From Riptortus pedestris (lineage: Eukaryota > Arthropoda > Insecta > Hemiptera > Alydidae): a stretch of 64,000 nt of DNA. The notes beneath the pieces are model-generated. The model ran no database searches and was not told the origin of the DNA. It was given only the letters and a program-made list of their open reading frames with translations. Position numbers and translations under genes: made by a program. Below, piece by piece: positions 13,713 to 26,066 of this stretch. How positions within the stretch are numbered: position 1 is the first letter of the stretch; every line of letters starts with the position of its first letter. The stretch is from positions 94,162,501 to 94,226,500 of the forward strand of contig CM032231.1 in the NCBI GenBank assembly GCA_019009955.1. Direction: 5' to 3'.

Positions 13713-14046
13713 TCTTTGGTTACAGTAGAAAATGTTAGTTTTAGTTGGTATTTGACCTAATGACAAGTTCTTCCACTCAGAGAACATATCTTAAGATCTC
13801 AGCAGTCAAATATAAGTCTATTAAAACAAAATATTAAAAACTTGTAAAAGAATATATAATATTTAATCACTCATGTTACTAACATGACACTACCAAATGT
13901 AATTTTAAAGAAAACGTAAACCGTCTGAAGATTGTGTAATTTAGAATTAGTATAGCTTCTGAGGTATCGTTTTTTTCTTTATCTACGTATTCATACAATC
14001 ACATAAATAAAATACACAACAGATAAAAATGCATATATTTTTTAAT

Positions 14047-14190
14047 AGAGTCGTTTAAATCTATGAGAAACAGACTTTAATCAAAACAATTTATTCTAGA
14101 AACATGAACGACTTTACACTCAACTATGCATTCATGCTGAAATGTTGGCGTTCTACAATCGTCCCTCATCAGTGCCAACATAAACTATAA
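14047..14190 (-). mobile_element. left arm of a fold-back / Penelope-like element
   Basis: This about 140-bp arm is repeated in inverted orientation at 14481-14625 at roughly 80% identity by eye. Read on the minus strand it contains CACTGATGAGGGACG, which includes the CTGATGA box of a hammerhead ribozyme, but the second GAAA box is degraded to CAACA. Inverted terminal repeats carrying hammerhead motifs are known from Penelope-like retroelements; membership in that group is inference. Confidence 0.5.
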
Positions 14191-14480
14191 AAATAAATGA
14201 ATATTTACGGATAACATGCCTAAAGAGTGTACAGACAAATTAAAATCTAATAACCACAACTGAAGTCAAAGATACACAGGGCAGATGAGCTACGGAGAAC
14301 TATTTACATACAACGTGTAAAGAGGAAAAATAGAGAAGCGATGATACTACTTGTTTGTAGCTACTCCGTTGTGTGATTCTTCACTCATGGTTTTTAGACT
14401 TTAATTTGAATAGCTGGTATTTCTATTTAATTTTTAGGTATATTATATGCAAATATTCATTTTTTGTAATTTATTTTTCT

Positions 14481-14625
14481 GGCTGATGCTTGCCAGGAGG
14501 GCACTGATGAAAGACGATTTTAGGACGTCAACATTTCAGCCAGAATGTATAGTTGAGTGTAAAGTCATTTTAGAATAAATTGTTTATGATTGAAGTCGGT
14601 TTCTCATATTTTTAAATGTCTCTAT
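14481..14625 (+). mobile_element. right arm of a fold-back / Penelope-like element
   Basis: Inverted partner of 14047-14190. It carries GCACTGATGAAAGACG and the shared block 'tagttgagtgtaaagtc'. About 290 bp of sequence with no coding capacity separates the arms. Confidence 0.5.
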
Positions 14626-15384
14626 TTAAAATAAAAGTATGTGGAGTTTTATGTTAACCATGATCGCACAAATAAGAAAAATTATTTCTCTCCCTTTAAG
14701 CGAAAGTGACTTACTTACATACTATCAGTTGAAGTTACAGTTTCCAACACTAGGCTAGCGTTTCTATTCGAAAAACGATTTATATTTTAGCTATTTTAAA
14801 GCACTAAAGATATTATTGGTCAATTACTTATCATTAGAAAATATAATTACACTAATTTAACTTAATTGTTAATTAAGTAAATTTTTTGTTGGTATCATTT
14901 AATATGAGAATGACTTCATATCTACTAAATTTTCGTTGATTGGTTGGAATAATATATGATTTTCTTAATTTTGTTTTTTACTATATCTAGTGCTGCAATT
15001 TATGATGAAACAGAATAATTTTTCTATTTTTAGACATACTCATTGGAAATTATCCTTTTTTATTATTATTTATTTATTTATTCTGACTATTTCTTTAAAT
15101 TAAATACATATATACTATGAGTAAACATTCCATTTTTAATCTATAAAAATAATTATTAGTAGAGTATCTGTAAATATGTACTGGGGCTCTTATTTGTATA
15201 TTTTCTTAAAGTTATATGATCTAAGTTTAATAATGGCCCTTCAATGTGTACATTTATTTTTTTTTAAATATAATGGTTCATGTTTTGCCAGGCAGAGCGT
15301 GTGCTCTGAAAGCGCACTAAATAAATAAGTGTGATGGAACGAGGTGTTAGTTTTCTTGCCTGAGATTATATTATTAGTACTTCC
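14626..15384. other. no gene recognised
   Basis: AT-rich, with no supported feature. Confidence 0.4.
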
Positions 15385-15530
15385 TTTTTTCTGCGTTCCG
15401 TAAACCCCGTACTACTTCTACTCATTGGATTATTATTGAGAAATTGAGTGCGCATGGTGAGATTAGATCAGTATGTATCAGTATATGGAAATCTGATAAG
15501 TTTACACACCTCGTGCGTGACTAATTTTTT
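15385..15530 (+). mobile_element. HINE-like 3' fragment
   Basis: Only the last about 145 bp of the family remain: the 'cgtaaaccccgtactacttct' area, 'tggtgagattagatca', a mutated GGAAATCTGATAAGTTTAC, and the terminal GTGACTAATTTTT. The hairpin loop is damaged. Confidence 0.65.
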
Positions 15531-16216
15531 TGTAAATTTATTAGTTCTAGTTCGTACATAGGGCTAACTGATTTATGATGTCGGGAGTCAAGTCTTATTA
15601 AAGAAAGAGAAAAACTCCAAGGATTGTTCAGCTGGAGGAACCCATTGACATCTGCATATAATGAAAGGCTTGGAAGGAGCGGGGATGCTCCAAGAGTTAT
15701 TTGTTGTCTTAAACCTTCGGAAGCCTTCACAAATAATTAATTAGAGGTGGTTGAAGGGCATCAATCAACATCAGCCTACTAATTACACCCTCTCGCGGCT
15801 GATCGGCGAATCAAAATAAACATTCGTTTGCCGCCGGCCAGAAATAGAGAGAGGAGTTGAAAGAAACGCCGCCAGGTCAGAACCTTCTACAAACCGTGCG
15901 AGAATAGCCATGTCCGGATCTAACCAACTGTAAACCATCTCTGCAGGAGATTACCGTGAATGCCCTTCTCTGTTTCAACTCTTATCTATTCAACAGATAG
16001 CTCGCAGGACCTTTTATCTTTGAATATTGTCGTTCGTGAATTACAAACCTCAAAGGAAGGTATCTTAGTACTTGTAATTTGGAATGAGTGATATCAAGAT
16101 TTAGACTGGAAGGTTTCTTTTTAAATGTAATTGAAACGAAAGGGGTTGGTGGTGGTCCAGTGGCCAACCGAGTGTTGTAGAGGGACCAGGAACTAACCCA
16201 GGAACTGAACAGAACT
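15531..16216. other. GC-richer unique stretch, no gene recognised
   Basis: The segment at about 15730-15970 is unusually GC-rich for this window and free of repeats. Frames here are short and on both strands. Confidence 0.3.
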
Positions 16217-16260
16217 GAGAAATCTGTTTATTTTACGCAGCACTTGCGTGACTGACTTTT
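16217..16260 (+). mobile_element. HINE-like 3' end only
   Basis: A 44-bp remnant: GAGAAATCTGTTTATTTTAC, a one-mismatch hairpin ACGCAGCACTTGCGT, and a GACTTTT end. Confidence 0.6.
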
Positions 16261-16645
16261 GTTTTATTTATATATCTGGGACGTTGAGGGGGCTTCCAGG
16301 ATGGAGAAGTATCCATTTCCTCTTGTGCCAACTTAGCATAATGCAACTGCTGAGAAGGACTTTTTAGAAAAGAAAAAAAAAACTCGTCCTGATCATTGTT
16401 CAGTAATGTCACCAGAATACAATCATGAAATTTTGACCAACCGACCACTCGACCTCCAACAAAAGCCAATCGGCAAACCGTTGCCCTCCTTTGGGTTGTT
16501 GGACCACACATTTTTATTTTCTTATGAAATCAACGATGTAGGATCGCCTCAAAGACATTTTATTGAAAATTTGGCGTTTAATCTGTGGTACGCCATTATC
16601 TTCAGAGGTAAAGTGGTTTGGTTTGTCCGTAGATTGCAGAGATAA
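16261..16645. other. no gene recognised
   Basis: Overlapping frames of 79-92 codons occur on both strands (16233-16645), but neither shows a recognisable motif. Confidence 0.3.
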
Positions 16646-16660
16646 TCACACACACACACT

Positions 16661-16663
<3 letters not shown>

Positions 16664-16708
<45 letters not shown>

Positions 16709-16850
16709 TATACATAAATAATATATTATGAACGGAACTCGCTTTCGTTATTTCTTAGGTAGGATCGATGGACATTTGAAGAAATGTTTTGAAAATCCAA
16801 TCATGAGTACTACCACAATAGCTGATTGTTCACCCAGGAAAATCTGTTAA
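16664..16850 (-). mobile_element. HINE-like 5' end fragment with (CA)/(AT) microsatellite
   Basis: A CA run (16646-16659) and AT run (16664-16702) are followed by the minus-strand 5' block 'ggtaggatcgatggacattt' and the terminal 'aatctgttaa'. The inner part of the element is missing. Confidence 0.7.
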
Positions 16851-18236
16851 TAACAGTTGGAATATCTAATTTAAGAAATGTATAGTCTGAAAGGCCGAAG
16901 ATTTCCTTTCTTTGATACACAGCAACCTTTCAATTAAAGAAACGTAATTACGAATTGTCATAAAAACGAGTCAAACGAAGTTACTTCATCACTCTATGCA
17001 TGTAAAATGGCATTTATAAAAAAAATTATTAACAAAACCATAATTTACAGCTACTGTATAAATTAAAAACTGAACTTATTTGGGTGACAATGTTTGCTTC
17101 CCTGCTACTTCTTGAACATATTGGGAGAAAGAAGGGGGGTTAATTTTAATTTGTATCCAGTTATTATTGATTAACTTTTATTTCAAATATTCCATAAGTA
17201 CCTCTAAGGCAGAAGAGGATAGAAGCAAATATTTTATTCATATTTGTGTTGTATATTATAACAAGATTTTACCTCCTAGACTCAAGCTTCGTCCCATCAT
17301 CCTGATAGGATGTTGGGAAAATTATCAATTTTTCTATTTATCTACTATCTATTCTTAACTATTTAAGTGAAAGTTGATTGATTTCGATCACCACAGGAGT
17401 CGTCATATACTCACTGTAATTGATAATAAATCCCCTGGATATCAACAACCAAAATATGAGAAAACAATTAATGTTCTTTGTAAAAAAAGTATAAACGCTC
17501 CCTTCCCATGAGTCACTATTGAATGAACCTGGCGGTGAATTGATTGGAGAGTCAATGGAAACTGATGAAATGAATGACTTGCTCATTCACTGACCCTTGA
17601 ATGATTAATGGAAAACCGTGAGCGGGTAATTAGATGCGTCTATATCAGTTAACGCGAATCTTGTTTGCAAGGAACCCTTTAGAAAGATTCCTACAAAGAC
17701 ATTATTTTAAATTTGTTCTTTAATAATTTGTTGAATGTTATCATTTTGGTACTAATTATGGTCCTTCATTTGTGCTGTTCTTTAACGACAACAAAAGTTT
17801 ATAATAGTGCTCTCTTCTCTTGGACAAAGAAGGCTATCCTTTTCTTTGATCAAAGTATAGGCATTACCGCAGCCAGAAACGTTTTGTCTTTTTACTGAAA
17901 TATAATTATCAAGTTGCCCCACATTTAATGGTTTTGGAATCAAGATTCTTCCCCGGGACACCACCATCAAATACGCTTTTTTGATCATACTTTATATTTT
18001 GAACAAAAGATAGACCACGCTATTGTCAAAATTGAGGACAAGACAACAGTAATTTGAAATATCAAATTCAGGGTGGTCAAAATGGCCGACAACGAGATGG
18101 ACATGCCACGCTATCTCGAGCATCTTGAGTTTAAAAAAAATTGTAGGTGACGATTAATTCAGTTCAATAGAATTTAATGACAAGTAACTTCATTATTGAA
18201 AAAAATAATACTTAAAGGTGATTAGAAAAAAATAAT
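16851..18236. other. no gene recognised
   Basis: AT-rich, with several short frames (61-75 codons) and no motif. Confidence 0.4.
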
Positions 18237-18321
18237 ATCGAGGGTTTAGAGGGGTGATTTCAAAAATTCGAAATATTTCCGTTATTATACACCGGACTGA
18301 AAACTTGAATAGAACCAATCT

Positions 18322-18407
<86 letters not shown>

Positions 18408-18946
18408 AACAATATTGTTACATACATTTATTCTCTAGTTTGAATATTAACCGAGATATTATTTTTTTCTTAGTTTTCAGTCCTTAGCAATCCCCAACTC
18501 CTACTCTTGCCACATAAACAATACTCTGCCATATAATAAAAAACTTTATTCGAAACTGAAATAACAAATATTGTTTTCAAGAGACCTTTATTCTACGAGA
18601 TACATGCAAATATGTTCTGTTGATCACCCCCTCCCCTCATTAGTTCTTGGATTACGAACGAAGAATTATTCTGATTCATTATAAATCACAGTACTAGTAA
18701 ATAGTTTTCAATAAAATTTAGGCGTTAAATTCAGATATATTTTATTAATTGTTTTTCTTTCTTTCCCGGTGAATATTTGTATCTATCTATTCAGCTCTGA
18801 CAGGTTGGCTGAACTGTTTGTTTATAATTCAAATGCTACCGTTTTGGAGGTTATAAAATGTATATTGTCTGAAAGATTTCTCATTACCGTTTGTATATCT
18901 CACTTAATATTCTCGTGGGAAATCTGCTTAGTTTACGCAGCCCCTG
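18237..18946 (+). mobile_element. HINE-like element, truncated at both ends
   Basis: Starts in the TTTAGAGGGG block. It has an (AT)n(GT)n array at 18325-18405 in the middle of the body, not at the usual 5' position. It runs through the family 3' half to GTGGGAAATCTGC and a half hairpin ACGCAGCCCCTG, then stops. Confidence 0.75.
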
Positions 18947-20298
18947 AACTCCCTTGGGGGATAATCAGCTATTTCCTATTGCAACCTTTTATTGAATAGT
19001 ATAGATCTATAGTCAAAAATACCTGATCCAAACTGATCTCCAACAGCTATACATTACTATTTCTTAGTCACTATTTTTTTTAGTTGTGTTTGTTCTGGCC
19101 CGAGGCGTCGAGATCCCCTAATGGGCCTCGAGTCGGGTCTGACATCTTCGGCTTTTTTTTCTTTGAACATCATAAAGCGCCACCACTTGCTTGCGCCAGA
19201 TTCTTTTTTCTTATTCTGAACCCGAATTAATGATCACAAGCCCGTGGCGCAGAAGCAATTTAGTCATAAAGCTAATTCTATGATTACTGACAAGAATGCC
19301 AATTTGTTATCGTGAAACATGACTTTTATTTAGCCGCATAAAAGTCTCACACTGTAACAACCAATTTAAAACTAATCCGCTCCTAAAATATTATCTTGTT
19401 ATATCCTCAGGAAGAACATTTTTCATGAGAGCTCCCAACTTGAACAGTTAACGTTAAGAAGCAAAGTATCAATTCAAAATTCAAGTTTCAAGTGTCTAGG
19501 TTTTCTATGTTGCTACATATTTCATTATTCAGAAAAACAACGCCCTTGAACCCAAACGATAAAACAACGTCTTTTGAACCGTATAAAAATTTGGGAGGTT
19601 CCTGTGCCCAATTTCTTTCACCACGGCATTAAATAATCAACATGTTTCACTTCATTTAAGCCTAGAATAGATATCCTTTCACCATTTAGCTGTTAACTAT
19701 AATTTTTCTCACTGATGACACTTCAAGAAAAACGTGTTGTTAATCTGTTGATAACAGTCAGCTGTGTATTCCTAAGAAAAGGAAATATTATCTTTGTTAG
19801 ACCATCAAAGAGTCTCCGATTTTTTTTCAGGATTTCCAAATAAATTATTCTACTCTACTAGTTTATTCGTGGGATAGGATCACAGTTCGCAGCTTTCATA
19901 ACAGAAACCTTGATGAGGCTGGAACCTCGAAATAACTTTGCCAGGAATAAATATTTAACTGTAGAGGGGATATTGATTTGAAAGTTCTGAAAAAGGAGCA
20001 ACAACATTTTGGAAGAATATCAATTTTGGTAGTACTGATAATATTATAATCCTTGAAATTCAAAACATAAATCCCTTGTTTATTCAGTTATTATTGGACT
20101 TATAAAAACACTATATAGAGGAACGCTGTTTAAAATACAGGACAAGACAAAAAGTAAGTTTTACTTATTTTAGAGCTCCTCTTTGGAGTATTTTAGATTC
20201 AATTCGACAAACAGCGAATTCAAATTTTATAGCTATGATGTCTTTCCTATACATGAACAAAGAAATAATATATCCTTATTTTTATAGGTATATTTCTA
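18947..20298. other. no gene recognised
   Basis: Mostly AT-rich. Near 19095-19145 an imperfect GC-rich inverted pair (CCCGAGGC ... GGGCCTCGAG) stands out but has no known identity. Confidence 0.35.
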
Positions 20299-20429
20299 TT
20301 AACTGATTTCCCTTACGAGTAATCAGCTAATGAGGTCGTATTCGTGACGCGATTTTCGAAACATTTCCTCAAATCTCCATCGATCCTACCCAGGAAAGAT
20401 AACGAAAATGAGGTCCGTTTAAAACTGTA

Positions 20430-20496
<67 letters not shown>

Positions 20497-21290
20497 AAAC
20501 TAAATATTTATCCGTTTCATGTAAAACTAAAGATCAAGTTCGTTAATGGCTGAAATCCAACTGAACAGGCGGGGAGTTTAGAGTAGTGGTTTTTCGAAAA
20601 CTCTTAATATCTCCGTTATTATGCGTCGGATCGAAAAATTGTATAAATCCAATCATATTGCAAAAACAATTTCTATAAATATTGTTATATACTTTTATTA
20701 TCTATTTTTAATATTAACAGAGATATTCGTATTTATTTTTAGTTCCCCCCCCACTCCGACTCATGTCCTTTTACCAATAAGTTGTTGTATCATGAGCCAC
20801 ATTATTCCAAACTTCAATGCCAACTATTGTTTCCATCGAATGTATTTACTGTGTGAGAAACATTGAAATACGGAGTTTGATGACTTCATCAATTGAGATA
20901 CTCATATACTCAATATTTAGTTGTATCATTACACACTAAAGATCATATTAGTTAATGGCTGAAATTGGGGGTGGATTGGAGGAGGATTTTGAAAATTCAA
21001 TGTATCTCCCTTATTATGAGTCGTATCGCAAAATGTTAAAGACCTAATCTTGATAAGCTATTGATGTTGTACAATTGATGCCTATTAAGTTTTCGTAACT
21101 CAAGTACTAAGCGAGTTGTTTCTACTTTCTTGTTTTCAGCATTCAATAACCCCTCCCCTCCCCCATCCTTTTTATCATCGGTTTTTAACATAGAAATAGA
21201 GAATGAGTGATGAAATGAGATCACCAGTGTGTTATACTGGAAAGTGGGAAATCTGCTAAGTTGACGCAGCCCCTGCCTGAAGGACTCTTT
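20299..21290 (+). mobile_element. HINE-like element, full length (long form)
   Basis: About 990 bp with both ends: TTAACTGATTTCCC at the left, GTGGGAAATCTGC plus the GACGCAGCCCCTGCC hairpin and GACTCTTTT at the right. An (AT)n array lies at 20428-20493. The long form contains two related body modules in tandem, each with a poly-G block, an 'atatctccgttattatg'-like block and a 'gttttcagc..tcagtaa'-like block. Confidence 0.8.
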
Positions 21291-22140
21291 TAAACTGGCA
21301 GCTGTGCTACAGAGTTTTAAAGGTAGCTCCATCGTATTGAGTTATACATTTCTATTTTATGTTTAGACAAAAACTAATAACACAAGTCATCGAGAAATAA
21401 ACCTATTGTACAATAACTTGAACTCAGATCGCAAGAAATGACTATTGAAAAAAATATGTCGTTCTTGGAACGCACCAAATGTCCGTTATAGTATAAAAAC
21501 TATAATTATATGAGGATAAACTGCAACCATATGCTTCCGGTGGTGTTTCACCATATATATTTTTTTCTTCCAGGCTTCAAAGTAATAAATAGATTGGTTG
21601 AGCTCACTCGGCGTCAATTACTGGCAGACGGAACGCACCTATCAATTTGACAGATGACGGAGCAAATATGCAGTCAGTTGCATCAGGCGAAGCACACATG
21701 CAACGCTTGATAAATGTCAATCGAAGGGGACATGTTGCTTATTGCACAACAACTTGCGCAATAGCAGCCATAAAGTTGGATGAAATTCTTGTGGCAGATA
21801 CCTATCTATGAATAAGGATAATCCAAGAATCCTCAAGAAGGACTCGAGAAGACAGTTGAGGCATAAACCAATCACAAAATTGAGCAAGTCCCTTTCGTTA
21901 ATTAAAATAATACAACCCCCTGCCTCTTGGTAAAGGAAAACAAGCCCCTAGATCTATTCATTAAAGAGTTAAGCATTGTAATGAAAATTAGATTACAATT
22001 AAATTAGATATGAGGTATAGAGAATTTCAGAAATAAGGTTAAGCCAGCAAAGCCAACAAATGTAATTATTCTATATTTTTAATTAAAGTGAATAAACCCT
22101 TTGAGTAAAACAGTAGGCTAGAGTCGCACCAGGAAGAATA
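21291..22140. other. no gene recognised
   Basis: The segment at about 21590-21850 is less AT-rich and free of the local repeats. No long frame. Confidence 0.35.
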
Positions 22141-22440
22141 AAAATCCGACACGCAGGGGCTGCGTTAAGTAAGTAGATTTTCCACGTGCATTACGTACTT
22201 TCATTTATCTCAAAACGTGAAAGTTCAATGATAATAATATTTAGGCTTAAAATAAAGTATTTCATAACATAATAGCATACTTCTAATATGAAATGTGTAG
22301 GAGTGGGTGTTTACTCCAGACAGTAAATTAAAAAATGTAAATATCTCGGTTAATGGTCAAGTTAATGAAACATTGTAATAAAAATAAAGGAAAGATTTTC
22401 AAGAAAATAAAAATTGTGTAAATCAAAAATTTATCTTCTA
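22141..22440 (-). mobile_element. HINE-like 3' part
   Basis: The hairpin end is at the left (ACGCAGGGGCTGCGT complement at 22151-22165), followed by the family body on the minus strand up to the 'atatctcggttaat' block. The rest is missing or decayed next to the SINE. Confidence 0.7.
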
Positions 22441-22458
22441 AGCTGTTACATATTAAAG

Positions 22459-22691
22459 CATATTATTTTTTATTTATTTGTTAACGTCCACTTTTTGCAA
22501 CTTAGGCTAATCGGGACGAGTTATCTACAGGTTACCACCCTTTTCTAGCCAGGGTGGGATTTTAGGACGTTATTTAATGAATTTCGTCACTAAATAATTT
22601 CCTTTGCCCAGGCGAGAATCGAACTCGCCACTCTAGGTTTAGCATGTGAGATAAAGGTCAACGCTTTAACTCGCATGGCTAACCTGAGCCC
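22459..22691 (-). repeat. tRNA-derived SINE, intact, with 10-bp target duplication
   Basis: This is the best reference copy of the family (233 bp). On the minus strand it begins GGGCTCAGGTTAGCCATGCG. It then shows an A-box region like 'tagccatgcgagttaaagcg' and a B-box-like GAGTTCGATTCTCGCC, a body ending in a 'ggacgttaacaaataaat' tail, and it is bounded by perfect direct repeats CATATTAAAG (22449-22458 and 22692-22701). The head resembles tRNAs of the long-variable-arm type (Leu/Ser), which is an inference from the TGGC..GTTAAGGCG pattern seen in better-preserved copies. Confidence 0.88.
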
Positions 22692-22701
22692 CATATTAAA
22701 G

Positions 22702-23699
22702 AAGTTTTTTATTGGAAAATTTTTCTAAAATTGGTATGTATACCAATTGTTTTCTATATACTGTGTATATATTAAATTCCTAGTTTCCATAAAAAAGTGA
22801 GGATAATTTAATAATAGAAATTTGTATAAAAATGGAAATTTTTGGATTTATCTGGATTGCAATTTATGTACCTAAATTGGATGCAATATTAAAGGATAAC
22901 AACTTCCTCAACAATAAAGAAGTAAAGGCTATGGCTGACGGAAAGATTAGGCAGAACACAATACACACTATGTCAGGAAAGAGGTTGTCGAAACAAGGTG
23001 AATCAACAAGTTGTTTTGGAAAACATAACTAAACCGAACGGTAGGACATTCTAGATACGCCTGGTTTATTTTAACTTTTGTGTTACATATTTATATGTTT
23101 ATTGTACATACATCATGTTAAAAGATTAAAGGTAGCTTTTGCACGAACTGGAAACTATATTTTTTTTTAATATATTAAGACATATTTAAGTCGGCGGAGC
23201 TAGAAAATGAAGATTCATTCGTCGTAAATATTTAATAGCTGCGTGGACGTGCCGACAATACGAAGATAGGGGACGGCAAATAAAAAAATAAACCAGACGC
23301 TCCAGCAGGGCAGTGTTGTGGGTTCGCATCCGACCTAAAAACCTCCGAACGAGTTCTACACGTGTTACTCAGACTGGATAGCTTCCGCTTACATTTCGCG
23401 ACACAGAAGAAGCTCAGGATGATAAAAAAAAAAGGAACATTTCAGCGGCAGAGATTATTCTTTGAGAGATTTATGGAGCAATTTTTTAGTGTGTCTCCTC
23501 GTTTCTTTTGACCACCAAATCTTCTTGAATTGTCAACACTACAAGGCAGTTTCTCGACAGCCAAACGCTCCAATAAAAAGATAGAGGAGGGTACTCAAAT
23601 TGTTTTTGATTTTTTTTTTTTAAAGCAGATTAACAAAAATAATTACAAATATGAATGTGGATATTCTAGAACCTTTGACATGTTTTGGGTCAAACTTTA
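22702..23699. other. no gene recognised; possible tRNA-like fragment
   Basis: The region is AT-rich. Near 23295-23340 the sequence around 'gggttcgcatccgacc' resembles a B-box, as in a tRNA 3' half, but no A-box partner or cloverleaf is visible. Confidence 0.3.
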
Positions 23700-23935
23700 A
23701 TGTGTAAAGACGTTCGCTGGCCGCTTTTAAAAGTAGTGCATTTTAAAGTAGTGTTCATAATTTTTAACGATAGATATCAGAGATGAAATTATACGACAAT
23801 ATAATTATAATGTAATTTATTAAAATAACAAAATGAAATGAAAAAAATAGGCGCAACATTATAACTAAATCGTAAAATTTGGAATTATTACAAAGAACGA
23901 AAGTTAAATAGCGACGTTTACGGTGTAACGACGTT
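23700..23935 (-). mobile_element. hAT-like element, 3' terminal fragment
   Basis: On the minus strand this segment closely matches 47210-47414, the 3' untranslated region of a hAT-like relic. Shared blocks include 'ttccaaattttacgattt', 'cacatttcattttgtta'-type AT-rich sequence and 'actactttaaaatgcact'. No coding part remains. Confidence 0.6.
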
Positions 23936-24037
23936 TACGGCGTACATTTCTTTTTACATAGGTTTTTTACTACTGATTAAATAGATAATAGATGGTGAGA
24001 TTTGATGATATGTTTGAAATTCAAATATATATATTTC

Positions 24038-24455
24038 TCTGTCGCAATTTTTGTTTGATTTATACAAAACCCGATATTTAAATGTTTTATGTAAGAACAA
24101 GTTCGTTAACGGCTGAAATTGGACCAGTGGGAAGAGATGCTTAAAGGGAGAGAATTTCCAAAATTCAAAATATCATAAATATTTATAAATATAAAAATAT
24201 TATAAATATTGAAAAATTGTTTAGAACCAATATTATTGAAGATATAATGTTCCATAGATATTGTTATATGCATGTTATTTCCCTATTTTCAATATTAACC
24301 GTGATATTGGCATTGTTTAGATTTTATTCATCAGTAAACCTTCTTTTTGCCATCCCAGTTTAAAACTAATAGAATATGCCACGAAAAGTTCTATTTCAAA
24401 CAAAAATACCGTATATTGTTTTCAACCGACCTTTATCATGTCAGATATTTGAAAA
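24038..24455 (+). mobile_element. HINE-like element, left part of a split copy
   Basis: Plus-strand family body from the 'gtcgcaatttttgtttga' block to the 'tcatgtcagatatttg' position, where it is interrupted by the minus-strand copy 24456-25437. It continues at 25438-25620. Its 5' end is missing. Confidence 0.7.
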
Positions 24456-25249
24456 AAGTCCGTCACGCAGGGGCTGCGTAAACTAAGCAGATTTCCCTCG
24501 TGAAGTTTAGTAATAGATAAATATACATACTGCTAACACAACACCGTGAATAAATACAAACGGAAATAAGAAATGTTTCATCCAATTTCAATAACCTGCC
24601 GACAGGAAGCGTTAGGTTAGAAATGTAAACAAACGGGTCCCGCCTCACACCGGAAAGAAAACAATTACTGAAATATATCAGAATATAACACATTAATTTT
24701 ATTGAGAACTATTTACTATATCTAGTACTGTAATTAATAATAAGTCAGAATAATTGTTATCTCAATCAATAAAATTTTAGTAGTCCAAAACTTTAGGATG
24801 GGGGGGGGGAGTCACCAGTGCATATTTGCATGTATATCCTATAATAAAGGTCTCTTGAATACAATTTTTGGTATTTAAACTTCCAATAATGTGATTTATT
24901 ATGTAGCAGAGTATTGTTTACGTAACATGAGTAGAAGTGGCGGTTTGGTGAAAACTGAAAAATGCAAATATCTCGGTTAATATTCAAGATATAGAATAAA
25001 TGTATATAACAATATTTATAGTAAATTTAATTTGTAATAAGATTGATTCTGTATAATTTTTCGATCCGACGTATAGTAACGGAGATATTTCGAATTTTCG
25101 AAAATCCTCCCCTCTAAACCCCCCCTCCCACTGGTCCGATTTCAGCCGTTAACGAACTTGATCTTTCTTTTTACATAAAACGCTTAAATATGAAGTTTAG
25201 TAAGGATTAAACAAAAATTGCGACCGCTAGAGCGGTAACAGACAAATAT

Positions 25250-25284
<35 letters not shown>

Positions 25285-25437
25285 TATATATATATATAGA
25301 TATATATATACAGTTTTGAACGGACCTCATTTTCGTCATCTACTAGGTAGGATCGATGGACATTTGAAGAAAAATGTCGAAAATTCCGTCATGAGTACAA
25401 CCTCAATAGCTGATTTCCCTTAAGGGAAATCTGCTAA
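24456..25437 (-). mobile_element. HINE-like element, complete, nested in another copy
   Basis: A full 982-bp copy. The left end is AAGTCCGTCACGCAGGGGCT (hairpin end) and the right end is the palindrome GATTTCCCTTAAGGGAAATC followed by TGCTAA. A (GATA)n(AT)n array at 25247-25311 takes the place of the usual AT array. It lies inside an older plus-strand copy (24038-24455 and 25438-25620). Confidence 0.85.
25247..25311. repeat. (GATA)n(AT)n microsatellite
   Basis: About nine GATA units followed by AT repeats, at the microsatellite position of the enclosing element. Confidence 0.93.
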
Positions 25438-25620
25438 CAGTTTATGACAGAGTTATGATGTCATCAATAATGATTTTATTGACCTCCCACTTTGATTTAT
25501 CGGTTTTTTTTTTTGTTTTTTTTTTTGAAATAGAGAATGCTGAGATGAGATCAGTAGTGCGTCATTCCAAAATGTGGGAAATCTGCTTACTTGACGCATC
25601 CCCTTGGTGACGGACGTATT
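25438..25620 (+). mobile_element. HINE-like element, right part of the split copy
   Basis: Resumes with 'ttatgatgtcatcaat' and ends with GTGGGAAATCTGCTTAC, a mutated hairpin and GTGACGGAC, completing the copy begun at 24038. Confidence 0.7.
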
Positions 25621-25659
25621 AGGCCAACGCTTTTGACTCACGTGGCTATCATTAGTCCC
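25621..25659 (-). repeat. SINE head fragment
   Basis: Only the tRNA-like 5' head remains ('ccaacgcttttgactca', 'gtggctatc' complement). Confidence 0.5.
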
Positions 25660-26066
25660 AATATTTTATCAACAAAGACGTATTTTGAGTGCTAGGAACA
25701 TCTGTGGCTGCTGGGATGCGCAATGACCCAGATTGGAGATGGGAAGTCTATTGGCTCATAGATGATTAGCCGACGGAGCCAAGGGGGCAATTAATAGAAT
25801 TGATGATGATGCCGAATCTTCAAATGGCGGTGAGATGAGAGAGAGAGGGAGAGAGAGAGAGATCGCGATAGAAAAACACAGAGAGAGAACTGACACACAG
25901 TCTCAGATAATTTTATCCATTGAGTAGTCCATAAGATTAGATACCACCATAAGTGAGAGGTCAAAGCAATCTCAAAGTAAACAATAGCTGCTTCATACTG
26001 TGCAAATGAACGTTTGTGGTGGAAATAATAAAATGTGATTTTGATTCCTCAGCACTTAAAATGTAT
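25660..26066. other. unique stretch with short GA array
   Basis: A GA-rich run lies at about 25834-25862. No gene recognised. Confidence 0.4.
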
